Shown here in pieces: positions 26,758-35,617 of a DNA stretch of 52,621 bases. A model generated the notes under the pieces. The model saw only the letters and a list, made by a program, of their open reading frames with translations. It was not told the origin of the DNA and ran no database searches. Source of the stretch: Lysobacterales bacterium (GTDB taxonomy: Bacteria > Pseudomonadota > Gammaproteobacteria > Xanthomonadales > Marinicellaceae); contig JAMOMK010000020.1 in the NCBI GenBank assembly GCA_027067055.1, forward strand, positions 1-52,621, in the 5' to 3' direction. The stretch's first letter is position 1. Every line of letters starts with the position of its first letter. A program made the position numbers and the translations under genes.

Positions 26758-27849
26758 ATGGGCTTTAAATGTGGCATTGTTGGGCTTCCCAACGTCGGAA
26801 AATCTACTTTATTCAACGCACTAACCAAAGCAGGTATTGATGCGGCAAATTATCCTTTTTGTACTATCGAACCCAATGTTGGCGTGGTTGAAGTGCCAGA
26901 CCCTCGCTTGGCAGAACTTAGCAAGATAGTCAACCCAGAGCGAATATTGCCAACAGTTATGGAATTTGTAGATATTGCCGGATTGGTTGCCGGTGCATCC
27001 AAAGGTGAAGGCTTGGGCAATAAGTTTTTGTCCAATATTCGCGAAACCGATGCCATTGCACACGTTGTACGCTGTTTTGAAGACGATGATGTTGTGCATG
27101 TAGAAGGCAAAATCTCGCCACTTGATGATGTCGAAACAATTAATACCGAATTAGCACTAGCTGATTTAGACTCGGCAGAACGCGGTTTGCATAAAGCACA
27201 AAAACAAGGACGCTCCGGCAATAAAGAAGCGCAAGCACGAGCGGCAGTCTTAGAAAAAATTGTCGCACAATTATCAGAGGGTCACCCAATACGTGCAATG
27301 GATTTGTACAAAGAAGAAAAAGAAGTTATCCGTGAGTTTAGTTTTATTACTGCAAAACCCGTGATGTATATTGCCAATGTGGCAGAAGACGGTTTTGAAA
27401 ACAACCCATTCTTAGACAAAGTTCGCGAAATGGCTGATGCTGAAAAATCATCAGTCGTGCCCGTTTGTGCGGTGATAGAATCTGAAATTGCTGTATTGGA
27501 TGACGAAGACAAAGAAATGTTTATGGAAGAGCTGGGTTTAACCGAGGCAGGGCTAGACAGAGTTATCCGTGCAGGACATGACTTGCTTGGCTTAAAAACT
27601 TACTTTACCGCAGGTGTCAAAGAAGTGCGTGCATGGACATTTAAACAAGGTTTTACCGCTCCACAATGTGCTGGTGTAATTCACACAGATTTTGAAAAAG
27701 GCTTTATCCGCGCCGAGACCATGGCTTATGATGACTTTATTCAATACAATGGCGAAGCAGGCTGTAAAGAAGCGGGTAAGTTAAGGCTTGAGGGGAAAGA
27801 TTACTTAGTCAAAGAAGGCGATGTATTACACTTTAGGTTTAATGTGTAA
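26758..27849 (+). CDS. ychF: Redox-regulated P-loop NTPase YchF (OLA1)
   Basis: A 363-residue Obg-family NTPase that binds ribosomes and, in E. coli, prefers ATP and affects stress responses and catalase activity. The P-loop is GLPNVGKST (9-17), then the DIAGL G3 motif ([15 protein letters not shown]) and the N-x-A/V-E specificity block (YIANVAEDG). The C-terminal TGS-like region ends [16 protein letters not shown]. Length is typical. The usual upstream neighbour pth is not here. The transcript may end in the palindrome pair at 27861-27932. Confidence 0.97.
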   Translation: MGFKCGIVGLPNVGKSTLFNALTKAGIDAANYPFCTIEPNVGVVEVPDPRLAELSKIVNPERILPTVMEFVDIAGLVAGASKGEGLGNKFLSNIRETDAIAHVVRCFEDDDVVHVEGKISPLDDVETINTELALADLDSAERGLHKAQKQGRSGNKEAQARAAVLEKIVAQLSEGHPIRAMDLYKEEKEVIREFSFITAKPVMYIANVAEDGFENNPFLDKVREMADAEKSSVVPVCAVIESEIAVLDDEDKEMFMEELGLTEAGLDRVIRAGHDLLGLKTYFTAGVKEVRAWTFKQGFTAPQCAGVIHTDFEKGFIRAETMAYDDFIQYNGEAGCKEAGKLRLEGKDYLVKEGDVLHFRFNV

Positions 27850-27860
27850 TAATAACAATC

Positions 27861-27932
27861 GTCATACCTGCGAAGGCAGGTATCTTATAAATGAACACAA
27901 TTTGAATCGATTTCTACCTTTGTAGGTATGAC
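27861..27932. repeat. Paired GTCATACCTGCGAAGGCAGGTAT palindromes
   Basis: GTCATACCTGCGAAGG followed by CAGGTATC, and an inverted, more decayed partner ending TTGTAGGTATGAC, bracket a 72-bp unit between ychF and the glutaredoxin gene. It belongs to the same dispersed family as the copies at 4039, 7873 and 30674. It could act as an mRNA 3' hairpin for ychF. Confidence 0.6.
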
Positions 27933-27941
27933 AGAAAAACT

Positions 27942-28310
27942 ATGCAAAAAATCAAAAAATATATATTACCAACTCTACTTTATGGAGCGGCAATAATAGC
28001 TCTATACTTTGTGTACCAAACACAAGTAAAAGTGATTAATCAAGAAGTCTCCGCACGAGAAATCGACCCCAATTGTGACATAATAATGTTCACAACCGAA
28101 TCGTGTCCTTACTGCAAAAAAGCCAAAACTTATTTAGCTTCAAAAGGCGTTGCCTGGTGCGAACGTGATATCGAATGGTCAGATGAAGATGCACTTTTAT
28201 TTAAGCAACTTGGTGGCAAAGGCACACCACTCACCATTATTGGCAATCAAGTCATTGGCGGCTTTGTTGAAAAGCGTTTTGATAAAGCATTGGCGCAACT
28301 GAAGGAATAA
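27942..28310 (+). CDS. Membrane-anchored glutaredoxin-like protein
   Basis: A 122-residue protein with an N-terminal membrane helix (about 9-25, LPTLLYGAAIIALYFVY) and a glutaredoxin domain facing the periplasm if the helix is a signal anchor. The dithiol site is CPYC (55-58), the cis-proline block is KGTPLTIIG, and the GG-x-x glutathione-side motif is VIGGFVEKR. A third cysteine (C74) is present. Three nt separate it from the moxR-type gene, so they are one operon; a role in disulfide handling for that complex is conceivable but not shown. Confidence 0.85.
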   Translation: MQKIKKYILPTLLYGAAIIALYFVYQTQVKVINQEVSAREIDPNCDIIMFTTESCPYCKKAKTYLASKGVAWCERDIEWSDEDALLFKQLGGKGTPLTIIGNQVIGGFVEKRFDKALAQLKE

Positions 28311-28313
28311 CAA

Positions 28314-29150
28314 ATGAAATTCAACGGCACTAAAAATTACATCGCAACCGATGACTTATCCATGGCAGTTAATGCTGCGGTGACTTTGCAACGACCTTTA
28401 TTAATCAAAGGTGAACCCGGCACGGGTAAAACCATGCTGGCTGAGGAGGTTGCCAAATCACTGGGTAAAAAATTGATTTGCTGGCATATCAAATCAACCA
28501 CCAAAGCACAGCAAGGTTTGTACGAGTATGATGCAGTTTCACGCCTTCGTGATTCGCAGTTGGGTGAGAACAAGGTGCATGATATTGGTAATTACATTAA
28601 AAAGGGTAAAGTATGGCAGGCATTTGCTGCGGATGAACAAGTGGTGCTTTTGATTGATGAAATTGATAAAGCTGATATTGAATTCCCCAATGACTTATTG
28701 GTCGAACTGGATCAAATGGAATTTAGTGTCTATGAAACAGGACAACAAATCAAAGCCAAATATCGCCCAATAATCATAATCACAAGTAACAACGAAAAAG
28801 AACTACCCGATGCCTTTTTACGCCGTTGCTTTTTCCACTACATCAATTTCCCTGATAAACAAACCATGCAAGCTATTGTTGATGTGCATTATCCAGATAT
28901 TCAAAAACAATTGGTTAAAGCGGCACTTGATGTGTTTTTTCAATTACGTGAAGTACCAGGTTTAAAGAAAAAACCTTCAACTTCTGAATTAATTGATTGG
29001 ATAAAACTATTATTAGCTGACAATATTCCGCTAGAATTACTGCAAAACAAAGACATCAAAGAAGCCATCCCACCACTATATGGTGCTTTGCTTAAAAACG
29101 AACAAGATGTGGACTTGATTCAGCGTTTAGCATTTATGATGCGTCGATAA
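28314..29150 (+). CDS. MoxR-family AAA+ ATPase
   Basis: A 278-residue AAA+ chaperone-like ATPase. Walker A is GEPGTGKT (33-40), Walker B is VVLLIDEIDKAD, sensor 1 is IIITSNNEKELPDAFLRRC (with the arginine finger region). MoxR proteins of this subgroup normally sit directly beside a VWA (CoxE-like) gene and work with it in metal-cofactor insertion or protein activation. Here that partner lies 2.2 kb away at 31344, with foreign-looking genes in between. The stop overlaps no other gene. It is a different subgroup from the MoxR at 38557. Confidence 0.92.
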   Translation: MKFNGTKNYIATDDLSMAVNAAVTLQRPLLIKGEPGTGKTMLAEEVAKSLGKKLICWHIKSTTKAQQGLYEYDAVSRLRDSQLGENKVHDIGNYIKKGKVWQAFAADEQVVLLIDEIDKADIEFPNDLLVELDQMEFSVYETGQQIKAKYRPIIIITSNNEKELPDAFLRRCFFHYINFPDKQTMQAIVDVHYPDIQKQLVKAALDVFFQLREVPGLKKKPSTSELIDWIKLLLADNIPLELLQNKDIKEAIPPLYGALLKNEQDVDLIQRLAFMMRR

Positions 29151-29179
29151 TCATGCTTATAAAAAATACCAAATCATTG

Positions 29180-29235
29180 CAAAACAACCTTGTAAAAAAT
29201 GCATCAATAGTACAAAACAACCTTGTAATAAATGC
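29180..29235 (+). repeat. Two 23-bp direct repeats, 33 bp apart
   Basis: CAAAACAACCTTGTAA plus A/T-AAATGC occurs at 29180-29202 and 29213-29235 with one mismatch. The 33-bp centre spacing is close to three helical turns, so one protein could bind both on the same face. It lies 44 bp upstream of the DUF4143 ATPase start and is a candidate operator for that gene, or a scar of its insertion. Confidence 0.55.
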
Positions 29236-29278
29236 TTTGTGCTTGTAATATGTATGCAATTATTAGCTTGGCAAGCCC

Positions 29279-30613
29279 ATGTACAGAAAAAAATTAATCA
29301 ATTTAAAACAATGGCTATACAAACCTAATCGCAAACCTTTAATAATTCGGGGTGCAAGACAGGTTGGTAAAAGCACCTTGGTTAAGTTGTTTGCGACAGA
29401 TAATCAATTAGATCTTCTGGAAATTAACTTTGAAAGAAACCCAGAGTTAGCACAGCTTTTTGCAACAAAAGACCCGGCAGAAATCATTAATTTACTGGAG
29501 ATAAATTTTAATTTTTCAATAAACAATAAAACTCTATTGTTCCTCGATGAAATTCAGGCACAACCACAAGTTCTACAATGTTTACGTTATTTTTACGAAG
29601 AAATGCCCAGTATTACGATTATTGCTGCTGGTTCATTGCTTGACTTTGAGTTACGTTCACCAAGTTATTCCATTCCTGTTGGACGCATAAGCTATATGTA
29701 TTTACAACCTATGGGCTTTATTGAATTTCTATTGGCAGATAAGCAAGGAAAGCTTGCTAAATATATTGAAAACTATGCTTTTGAGGATGACATACCTGAT
29801 GTTATACATCAAAAACTAGCAAAAGAATTTAGGGTGTTTATGGCAGTCGGTGGAATGCCTGAAGCGGTTAAAACTTATACACAAACGCACAGTTTGAAAC
29901 AAACAGAAGAAATTAAAGGGGATTTACTAGCAACCTTTCAAAATGATTTTGCTAAATATTCAAAACAACATCAGTTTCAACTCATTGGTAAAGTCTTTGC
30001 TCAAATTTCAAAAAATATTGGTAATAAAATAAAATATTCCAACCTCTCCAGAGAAAGTAAATCAGCCGATGTTGCAAATGTCATTGACTTGTTAGCTGGA
30101 GCACGTGTTATTTCAAAGATTGTTAGGACATCTGCCAATGGCTTGCCGCTTGCCGCTGAGGCGAATTTTAAGTTTTTTAAAGTACTGTTTCTTGATGTTG
30201 GACTGGTATCAACACAGTTAAATGCCAGTGCAGAATTGTTGTCCACAGAAGATGTATTGTTGGTTAATAATGGCGAGTTGGCAGAACAGTGGGTTGGTCA
30301 AGCTTTGTTATTGGCAACCGAAAGTAATCAAACACCAGAATTGCACTATTGGGCAAGAGAAAAAAAATCAAGTTCGGCTGAAGTCGATTATGTTATACCG
30401 AATATTAATAAAATAGTTGCCGTTGAAGTCAAAGCTGGTAAAACGGGCTCCTTAAAGTCTCTACATTTGTTTATGCAAGAAAAGCACAGTAATATTGGTA
30501 TAAGATTTAATTCGGACAAGCCGAGTTATTATGAAAAAGATAAAATTCTTTCCTTGCCACTTTATCTAGCAGAACAGACTAGTAGAATTCTTGAACTAAT
30601 GATGAGAAGATAG
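29279..30613 (+). CDS. AAA_14/DUF4143 P-loop ATPase
   Basis: A 444-residue ATPase. The N-terminal AAA_14 domain has Walker A GARQVGKST (25-33) and Walker B LLFLDEIQAQPQVLQCLRYF, followed by the G-S-x-L-D-F-E-L block (AAGSLLDFEL). The C-terminal DUF4143 domain contains the PD-(D/E)XK-like sequence EVDYVI...VAVEVKAGKTGSLKSL. These ATPases are abundant, often patchily distributed and of unknown function; they are frequent cargo of accessory DNA. Here the gene splits the moxR/VWA operon. No phage or transposase gene flanks it. Confidence 0.9.
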   Translation: MYRKKLINLKQWLYKPNRKPLIIRGARQVGKSTLVKLFATDNQLDLLEINFERNPELAQLFATKDPAEIINLLEINFNFSINNKTLLFLDEIQAQPQVLQCLRYFYEEMPSITIIAAGSLLDFELRSPSYSIPVGRISYMYLQPMGFIEFLLADKQGKLAKYIENYAFEDDIPDVIHQKLAKEFRVFMAVGGMPEAVKTYTQTHSLKQTEEIKGDLLATFQNDFAKYSKQHQFQLIGKVFAQISKNIGNKIKYSNLSRESKSADVANVIDLLAGARVISKIVRTSANGLPLAAEANFKFFKVLFLDVGLVSTQLNASAELLSTEDVLLVNNGELAEQWVGQALLLATESNQTPELHYWAREKKSSSAEVDYVIPNINKIVAVEVKAGKTGSLKSLHLFMQEKHSNIGIRFNSDKPSYYEKDKILSLPLYLAEQTSRILELMMRR

Positions 30614-30654
30614 ATTGAAAAATATAAAAAGTTACCTATAATAGTTAAATGAAA

Positions 30655-30788
30655 GTAACTACTCACACCCACCGTCATTGCCGCGAAGGCGGTAATCTCA
30701 TAAATATTAGTGTGAAGGGTAGTAATTAATGATACAAATTACCCTATAGATTCCTGCCTTCGCAGGAATGACTGGTGTGAGTAGTTAC
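30655..30788. mobile_element. MITE-like element, 15-bp perfect terminal inverted repeats
   Basis: GTAACTACTCACACC (30655-30669) and its exact reverse complement (30774-30788) bound 134 bp. Next to each end is one arm of the dispersed palindrome: GTCATTGCCGCGAAGGCGG on the left (C/G changed to a CCGC...GCGG stem, complementary within the arm) and TTCCTGCCTTCGCAGGAA on the right. The element sits between the DUF4143 ATPase and the toxin-antitoxin pair. Confidence 0.65.
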
Positions 30789-30821
30789 AAATGAAAAGAT
30801 ATTGATTACTGAGAGAAACAC

Positions 30822-31019
30822 ATGAATTTATTAGAACAAGCCATGAAAATACCGCCAAAAGAGCGAGTTGCCTTAGCGGAGTTGATTCTTGAAAGTATTG
30901 ATTATGAGAGTAATGAGGTCAATAAAGCATGGGTAGATGAAGTTCAAAATAGAATTCAATCAGTTGCAGATGGTCAGTCTGAATTATTGGATTTTAATAA
31001 ATTGTATGCTCAAGATTAG
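30822..31019 (+). CDS. Addiction-module antitoxin component (Unstab_antitox family)
   Basis: A 65-residue protein, MNLLEQAMKIPPKERVALAE..., with the L-x-x-x-x-R-x-x-L-A-E-x-[IL]-L-x-S-[IL] helix and the later W-x-x-E-x-x-x-R motif (WVDEVQNRIQSV) typical of PF09720-type antitoxin components. The C-terminal acidic tail overlaps the toxin start by 14 nt. It has a ribosome binding site (GAGAG) before ATG 30822. Low molecular weight and context both support an antitoxin. Confidence 0.85.
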   Translation: MNLLEQAMKIPPKERVALAELILESIDYESNEVNKAWVDEVQNRIQSVADGQSELLDFNKLYAQD

Positions 31020-31305
31020 AATACATGAATTTGCTTCTAACGAATTTGATGAAGCGATTCAATGGTATGAACTACAAGCAAAAGGATTAGGTAATCGATT
31101 CAAAAAGGAAGTGGTAAACAGAATAAAATCGGCTCAAAAAAACCCAAGTTGGTATCCTCAAGAATCAAAAAACATCTATAAACTTTACATACCAAAATTT
31201 CCTTACAAAGTATTATTTACTTTTAATGACACTCACATAATAATTTGGGCAGTTTGTCATTTACACAGAAAACCACTTTATTGGAAATCAAGAATTAACA
31301 CATAA
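31006..31305 (+). CDS. RelE/ParE-family toxin
   Basis: A 99-residue toxin starting MLKIRIHEFASNEFDEAIQW. A start 69 nt upstream exists in frame but lies deep in the antitoxin gene and adds unrelated residues. Family marks are the A-x-x-E-x-x-x-A-x-x-W-Y-x-x-x-x-x-G-L-G helix pair (EAIQWYELQAKGLGNRF), SAQKNPSWYP, and the C-terminal FPYKVLFTFNDTHIIIWAVCHLHRKP strand block (quoted in part: WAVCHLHRKP). It is likely an mRNA-cleaving RelE-like or gyrase-acting ParE-like toxin, silenced by the overlapping antitoxin. Confidence 0.85.
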   Translation: MLKIRIHEFASNEFDEAIQWYELQAKGLGNRFKKEVVNRIKSAQKNPSWYPQESKNIYKLYIPKFPYKVLFTFNDTHIIIWAVCHLHRKPLYWKSRINT

Positions 31306-31343
31306 CCTCGGTTGTAACAATCTAGCCGTACGAGAAATAAACA

Positions 31344-32519
31344 ATGCTAATCAATTTTTTCTACAAACTCAAACAAGCCAAAGTTCCTGTTTCCATACAA
31401 GAGCTTTTAGTCTTGCTCGATGCTATGCAAAAAGACGTGGCATTTGGCAGTATGGACGAATTTTATCAATTATCAAAACTGTGTTTGGTCAAAGATGAAA
31501 AATATTTTGATCGTTTTGATCAGGCTTTTGGCGAATATTACCAAGGATTAAAAGCCCGTGAAGACTTAGCCACCGCAACCATTCCTGAAAATTGGGTGCA
31601 GTCGGAGTTTTTAAAGAATCTCACCGATGAAGAAAAAGCCAAAATTGAAGCACTTGGTGGTTTGGATAAAATTTTAGAAACCCTCAAAAAACGCCTTGAA
31701 GAACAAAAGAAAAAACACGCAGGCGGCAATAAATGGATTGGTACAGGCGGCACATCGCCATTTGGACATAGTGGTTACAATCCCGCAGGTGTTCGTATTG
31801 GTGGTAAAAGCACGCACAGGCGAGCAGTTAAAGTGTGGGAAAAACGCCAATACCGTAATCTAGATGATAACTGCGAAATTGGCACACGCAATATCAAAGT
31901 GGCTCTGCGTAAATTACGCAAATTTGCCCGAACAGGCGTGGCAGAAGAGTTGGATTTGGATGACACCATCAAGAGCACAGCAAAAGATGGCGGCATGTTA
32001 AATATCAAACTCGTTCCTGAACGACATAATGCCGTTAAACTTTTGGTATTTTTTGATATAGGTGGTTCAATGGATGATCATATTCGCACCTGCGAGCAAT
32101 TATTTTCAGCCATCAAGACCGAGTTTAAACATTTAGAATATTTTTATTTTCACAATTGTGTTTACGAAAACCTTTGGAAAGACAACCGCCGAAGATATGA
32201 TGAAGGTGTTAGCACGCACGATATTATCAACACTTTCGGCAACGATTATCATGTTATCTTTGTCGGTGATGCTGCCATGAGCCCATGGGAATTAGCTTAT
32301 GAAAATGGTAGTGTCGAACACAACAACCCCGAAGCAGGGCAAGTGTGGCTCAAACGCATCAAAGACAAATGGCAAAAAGCAATTTGGCTCAACCCAGTTC
32401 CGCAAGACTATTGGCGTTATACCCAAAGCACCCAAATGATAAAAGAAATTTTTGAGGATAAGATGTATCCACTAACTGTTTCGGGTATCACCGACGGGAT
32501 TAAGTTTTTGTCGAAATAG
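31344..32519 (+). CDS. VWA domain CoxE-like protein
   Basis: A 391-residue VWA protein that normally partners a MoxR-type ATPase. The N-terminal helical part (FFYKLKQAKVPVSIQELLVL) and the GTGGTSPFGHSGYNPAGVRI linker are typical. The VWA metal site begins KLLVFFDIGGSMDDHI: the D-x-S-x-S MIDAS motif reads D-I-G-G-S, with glycine in place of the first serine, which is common in this family. VFVGDAAMSPWEL supplies further metal-site residues. It is cut off from moxR (28314) by 2.2 kb of accessory genes, so expression now probably needs a separate promoter. Confidence 0.9.
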   Translation: MLINFFYKLKQAKVPVSIQELLVLLDAMQKDVAFGSMDEFYQLSKLCLVKDEKYFDRFDQAFGEYYQGLKAREDLATATIPENWVQSEFLKNLTDEEKAKIEALGGLDKILETLKKRLEEQKKKHAGGNKWIGTGGTSPFGHSGYNPAGVRIGGKSTHRRAVKVWEKRQYRNLDDNCEIGTRNIKVALRKLRKFARTGVAEELDLDDTIKSTAKDGGMLNIKLVPERHNAVKLLVFFDIGGSMDDHIRTCEQLFSAIKTEFKHLEYFYFHNCVYENLWKDNRRRYDEGVSTHDIINTFGNDYHVIFVGDAAMSPWELAYENGSVEHNNPEAGQVWLKRIKDKWQKAIWLNPVPQDYWRYTQSTQMIKEIFEDKMYPLTVSGITDGIKFLSK

Positions 32520-32680
32520 CGATACAGCCTTTACTTTTTTCAATTATCCATATAACTAGTCAGCCCTGAATAAAGGTATAACCAATTGATATTAAAGAAT
32601 ATAACTTGGTTTTTAAGAGGCTGTTTCGAGCAGATATGTTATAATTTAATACGATTCTTCGGTCGAACGGGCTCACAAAA

Positions 32681-32758
32681 ATGCTAAGAAACACACCCGA
32701 TAACCATCAAACCAATATATTTGGTACAGATTTGCTCCAACAACTTAATCCAAGCTAA
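32681..32758 (+). pseudogene. Transposase N-terminal remnant (IS5/IS1182-like)
   Basis: A 25-codon frame from ATG 32681 reads MLRNTPDNHQTNIFGTDLLQ and then QLNPS before a stop. The [N/D]-x-x-F-G-x-D-L-L-x-Q-L-[N/D]-P pattern is the N-terminus of some IS5/IS1182-type transposases. The frame stays open after the stop to about 32947 but no longer resembles a transposase, and no intact terminal repeat pair was found. In the rest of 32520-33104 the only other feature recognised is the 80-bp repeat at 32992. Confidence 0.4.
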
Positions 32759-32991
32759 CCTTTGCTTGTTCATATATGTCCTAGATGGTTCTCGATTAGG
32801 TTTGTAAGTTTTAGTTCCTGCATTAAGGTGGCTATTGAAAGTAATCCGTCTCGGGAAGTTAAAAGTTCATCGGTAGTTGATCTGTTGTGCGGCAATATAT
32901 TCATAAGCCTTGGTTTCACCCGTTGGGTGGTTAACGTTTTGTCGTAAAAGTATTATACACCAAGGCTTTTAGCTTATTTTGAGATAGAGTG

Positions 32992-33073
32992 ACCAACTCT
33001 ACAATAATATTCTTTGATATGAGAATTTCTTATCGTCCTGAATTACGGTATTATACCGCAGGGTTAATAGTAG
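32992..33073. repeat. 80-bp dispersed repeat, copy 2
   Basis: The segments acaataatattctttgat, tgagaatttcttatcgtcct and gaattacggtattataccgc, then agggttaatag, match copy 1 at 6931-7010 with few differences. Sequence just to the left (tttgagatagagtgac, about 32979) also matches DNA at the break of the reductase-like gene near 18707. Confidence 0.55.
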
Positions 33074-33104
33074 GGGAATATCTGAGCATTTGATTTTAGG
33101 TGAC

Positions 33105-34793
33105 TTATTGATTTAACGAAGGTACACACAAATTTGCATACCGTGTGTTGATAATACGTTGTAAGCTTAAGTCTACGCTATCACCGTCGTTTATGTTTAT
33201 TAGTATATCAAGTTGATTACAGTCGCGAGGAGAAAGAGTTATCTCACCATAAGAAATTCTTTCAATAGGAATATCCTCTTCATTAGGCAAAAAGGATGAG
33301 CCTGTAAATTCGAATAATTCCATAGTGACGCTTGAACTGCCCAATGCGTAATCGATATTGCCAGAAAGCCAAAAAGGAAGCCCGTCTTTATAGAGGAAAA
33401 AACTTATAAAAACATAAACTGAGCCATCTTCACGCTTACCTGTGTTCAGGACCATGCCTTGGTTGTCCCAATCAGGGCTTGCCCACACCCCTGTCAACTG
33501 TTCTGATATAAGAGCTTGGTCAGATATAATGTATATGGAAGATTTATTATTATTGTTTCTATCCCTTCCAATCACAAAAGTCGCCAAGTCATCACTAAGG
33601 ATTTTATCAACGGAGGTGTTCGCTAATTGTAATTTAGAACCCATAACATCTTGCTCGAGAAAATTAATTTCATCAATATCACGGTTACGTAAAATTATAT
33701 CATTATTGCCAGCTGAGATAACAGCAAGAGAGCCTATAAAATAAGTTGAATCATTTGTTATTTGATTAAGTAAGCCATCATAAATAACCAATATTGGTGG
33801 TGGCATTGGAGATGGTCCTGGCATCCCTCTTTGAGGGACATACTCTGTTGTGAAGTACAGGTAGTTGTCGCTTGATACTACAAATGTCATCACTCCTGGC
33901 AAGTTTAGATTATCTAGCCTTACGGGCATATTTGAATCGCCATTCAATTGAAATACTTGCCTTCCATCAAATTCATTTGTAACATTATCAAAAACCAACT
34001 TATGACGAACAAAGTAAACTTCATCATTAAAAACAAAAATTTTCTTCCAGGTGTTTGTGCCGTCGATTGATTCAATCATGGCAATATCTACATTTTCAGT
34101 TAATTGTAAATACTTAGGGGTATTAGTAGAATCTTGAAATGAGTAAAAACATGATCCGTTATGTTGCAATGCAAGTCTAGGTTCCTTAGTAGCTTCAGCA
34201 TTAATTAAATCCGTAGCGATTTCAACAAATTCACCACTAGTATAGTGATATAGTTTGGAGTAATTAAGCTCAGAATCTCTTGCCAAAATAGCAAACTCTT
34301 CTCCAGGGAGCCGACAAAGAGACTCTATTCTTGGTGATGTTAAACTACTTATATCAACTTCTGACACAGTTTGCTCATCCAGTAAAATAATTTTCCCTTC
34401 ACTCATTCCAGCTACAGTATTTCCTTGTAAGTGAATTCCCCTGAAAAAACTAATTGGTACGTTAGAAAGTTTTTCAAATACTATCCCATCCGTCTTCCAG
34501 AGTGTCAAATTGTCAGAAAGGTTGACAAAAATAATTTGATCCTTGTATTTGAGTAAATTTTGGGGGCGAGATTTTATTTTTGCACCATTATATAAAAGAG
34601 GTTTAGTACTTTCTGATGTTCCAGCAGAAGTCCAAATATAACCATCAAGACTCAAAAAAAACAATTGCCCCTTTAAAATAACTTGGTTCTTGCTACCACT
34701 AAAAGAATCATTAGTGATTTTATTTATAGTTTTAATCGCATCTGAAGTGTTAGTAACAATAAGCAACAATATAGCTATAATTGTGTTTTTCAT
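33105..34793 (-). CDS. Exported protein of unknown function, probable beta-propeller
   Basis: About 562 residues from ATG at 34793. A start 20 codons earlier is open, but this one has a ribosome binding site (GGAGAG) and leaves a clean signal peptide, MKNTIIAILLLIVTNTSDA. The body has several W/F-x-S/T-D-G-type strands (LDGYIWTSAGTSES, NLTLWKTDGIVFEKL) that resemble ELWxSDGT repeats of propeller-like proteins. Otherwise I do not recognise it. There is no FE tail and no IPTL helix; it ends in RYANLCVPSLNQ. It stands alone in its transcription unit. Confidence 0.6.
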   Translation of the reverse strand: MKNTIIAILLLIVTNTSDAIKTINKITNDSFSGSKNQVILKGQLFFLSLDGYIWTSAGTSESTKPLLYNGAKIKSRPQNLLKYKDQIIFVNLSDNLTLWKTDGIVFEKLSNVPISFFRGIHLQGNTVAGMSEGKIILLDEQTVSEVDISSLTSPRIESLCRLPGEEFAILARDSELNYSKLYHYTSGEFVEIATDLINAEATKEPRLALQHNGSCFYSFQDSTNTPKYLQLTENVDIAMIESIDGTNTWKKIFVFNDEVYFVRHKLVFDNVTNEFDGRQVFQLNGDSNMPVRLDNLNLPGVMTFVVSSDNYLYFTTEYVPQRGMPGPSPMPPPILVIYDGLLNQITNDSTYFIGSLAVISAGNNDIILRNRDIDEINFLEQDVMGSKLQLANTSVDKILSDDLATFVIGRDRNNNNKSSIYIISDQALISEQLTGVWASPDWDNQGMVLNTGKREDGSVYVFISFFLYKDGLPFWLSGNIDYALGSSSVTMELFEFTGSSFLPNEEDIPIERISYGEITLSPRDCNQLDILININDGDSVDLSLQRIINTRYANLCVPSLNQ

Positions 34794-35120
34794 GACATCT
34801 CTCCGTGGTTTTTTGTAACTAGCATTATATATTGTAAAACTTATATTTAACAAATATAAGCAAATATTATAACAGTATAACTGTTAAATTTTTGTTAAAA
34901 TTAAAATAGACTCACATTCTTATATAGAGCTCAAGCAATCGAATAAACTCTATATTTCAGAGTCAAATAATGTTTTTAGTTCAAATCCACTGATTATCCT
35001 TGTTTGGCGTTCAAATTATTTTTATTTATCAATGGAGTTAGCGTTGGTGTAAGTTTATATGTAAGCTTGAATCAGCGAAGCTAAAGCATCGCATCTACTG
35101 GGAATATGGTAAATAAAACT
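34794..35120. other. Spacer with no recognisable feature
   Basis: AT-rich DNA between the exported-protein start at 34793 and the stop of the small membrane protein at 35121. It must hold the promoter of the 33105 gene, but I could not pick out a convincing one, and there is no gene, repeat or clear terminator. Confidence 0.5.
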
Positions 35121-35555
35121 TTATTCACTTTCATCTTTTGCTAGTGTGGCAACTGGGTTGAGTTTGGTGTTAATTTCATCTAGGGTGTTATTGAGTTTGT
35201 CCATGAGTTTTTGTTTCTTTTCTTCATCAATATACTTGGATTCGATGGTGTTTTGGGTTTTTTTGAGAATTTCATCAAGGCAGTTGTCTTTGAGGTCAAC
35301 TGGCTTCATTGTGTCTTTACTGGCTTCTTCAAAAAGGCCTATCCATTTTTCTGATATTTTGCCATAGCTGAGGACTCGGTACATGTAACGCCCAGGTTGT
35401 TCTCGGTGCAGAATTAATCCTGCAATAGCAGCAAAAAATACCACTGGCATAAGCATAAGGTCACGCATCCCATCAATGATGAGTTTGAGTTGTAAAACGA
35501 TAGTGTCTCGAATGACTTCAGAACGAGAGTGTTGTTCTGTTTCTTTATTTCCCAT
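35121..35555 (-). CDS. Small membrane protein of the tgpA operon, unknown function
   Basis: A 144-residue protein with one hydrophobic segment (LMLMPVVFFAAIAGLIL, about 33-50), followed by a basic stretch and a charged helical tail (KLMDKLNNTLDEINTKL) that could form a coiled coil. It follows tgpA by 62 nt on the same strand. I recognise no family. Position suggests a part in the same envelope process. Confidence 0.55.
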   Translation of the reverse strand: MGNKETEQHSRSEVIRDTIVLQLKLIIDGMRDLMLMPVVFFAAIAGLILHREQPGRYMYRVLSYGKISEKWIGLFEEASKDTMKPVDLKDNCLDEILKKTQNTIESKYIDEEKKQKLMDKLNNTLDEINTKLNPVATLAKDESE

Positions 35556-35617
35556 AACAATAGTCCAGATGTTCGACTGCTATTTTAACGTAATAGCCTT
35601 TCATAATAAATAGGCTA

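Noticed and set aside
29180-29235. CRISPR array
   Set aside because: Only two repeat units with a 10-bp gap; no third unit, no cas gene.
30937-31005. Upstream start of the RelE/ParE toxin
   Set aside because: It lies deep inside the antitoxin gene; the ATG at 31006 gives the usual toxin start and 14-nt overlap.
32762-32947. 61-codon plus-strand frame after the transposase remnant
   Set aside because: It continues the frame past a stop but shows no transposase motif; likely non-coding.
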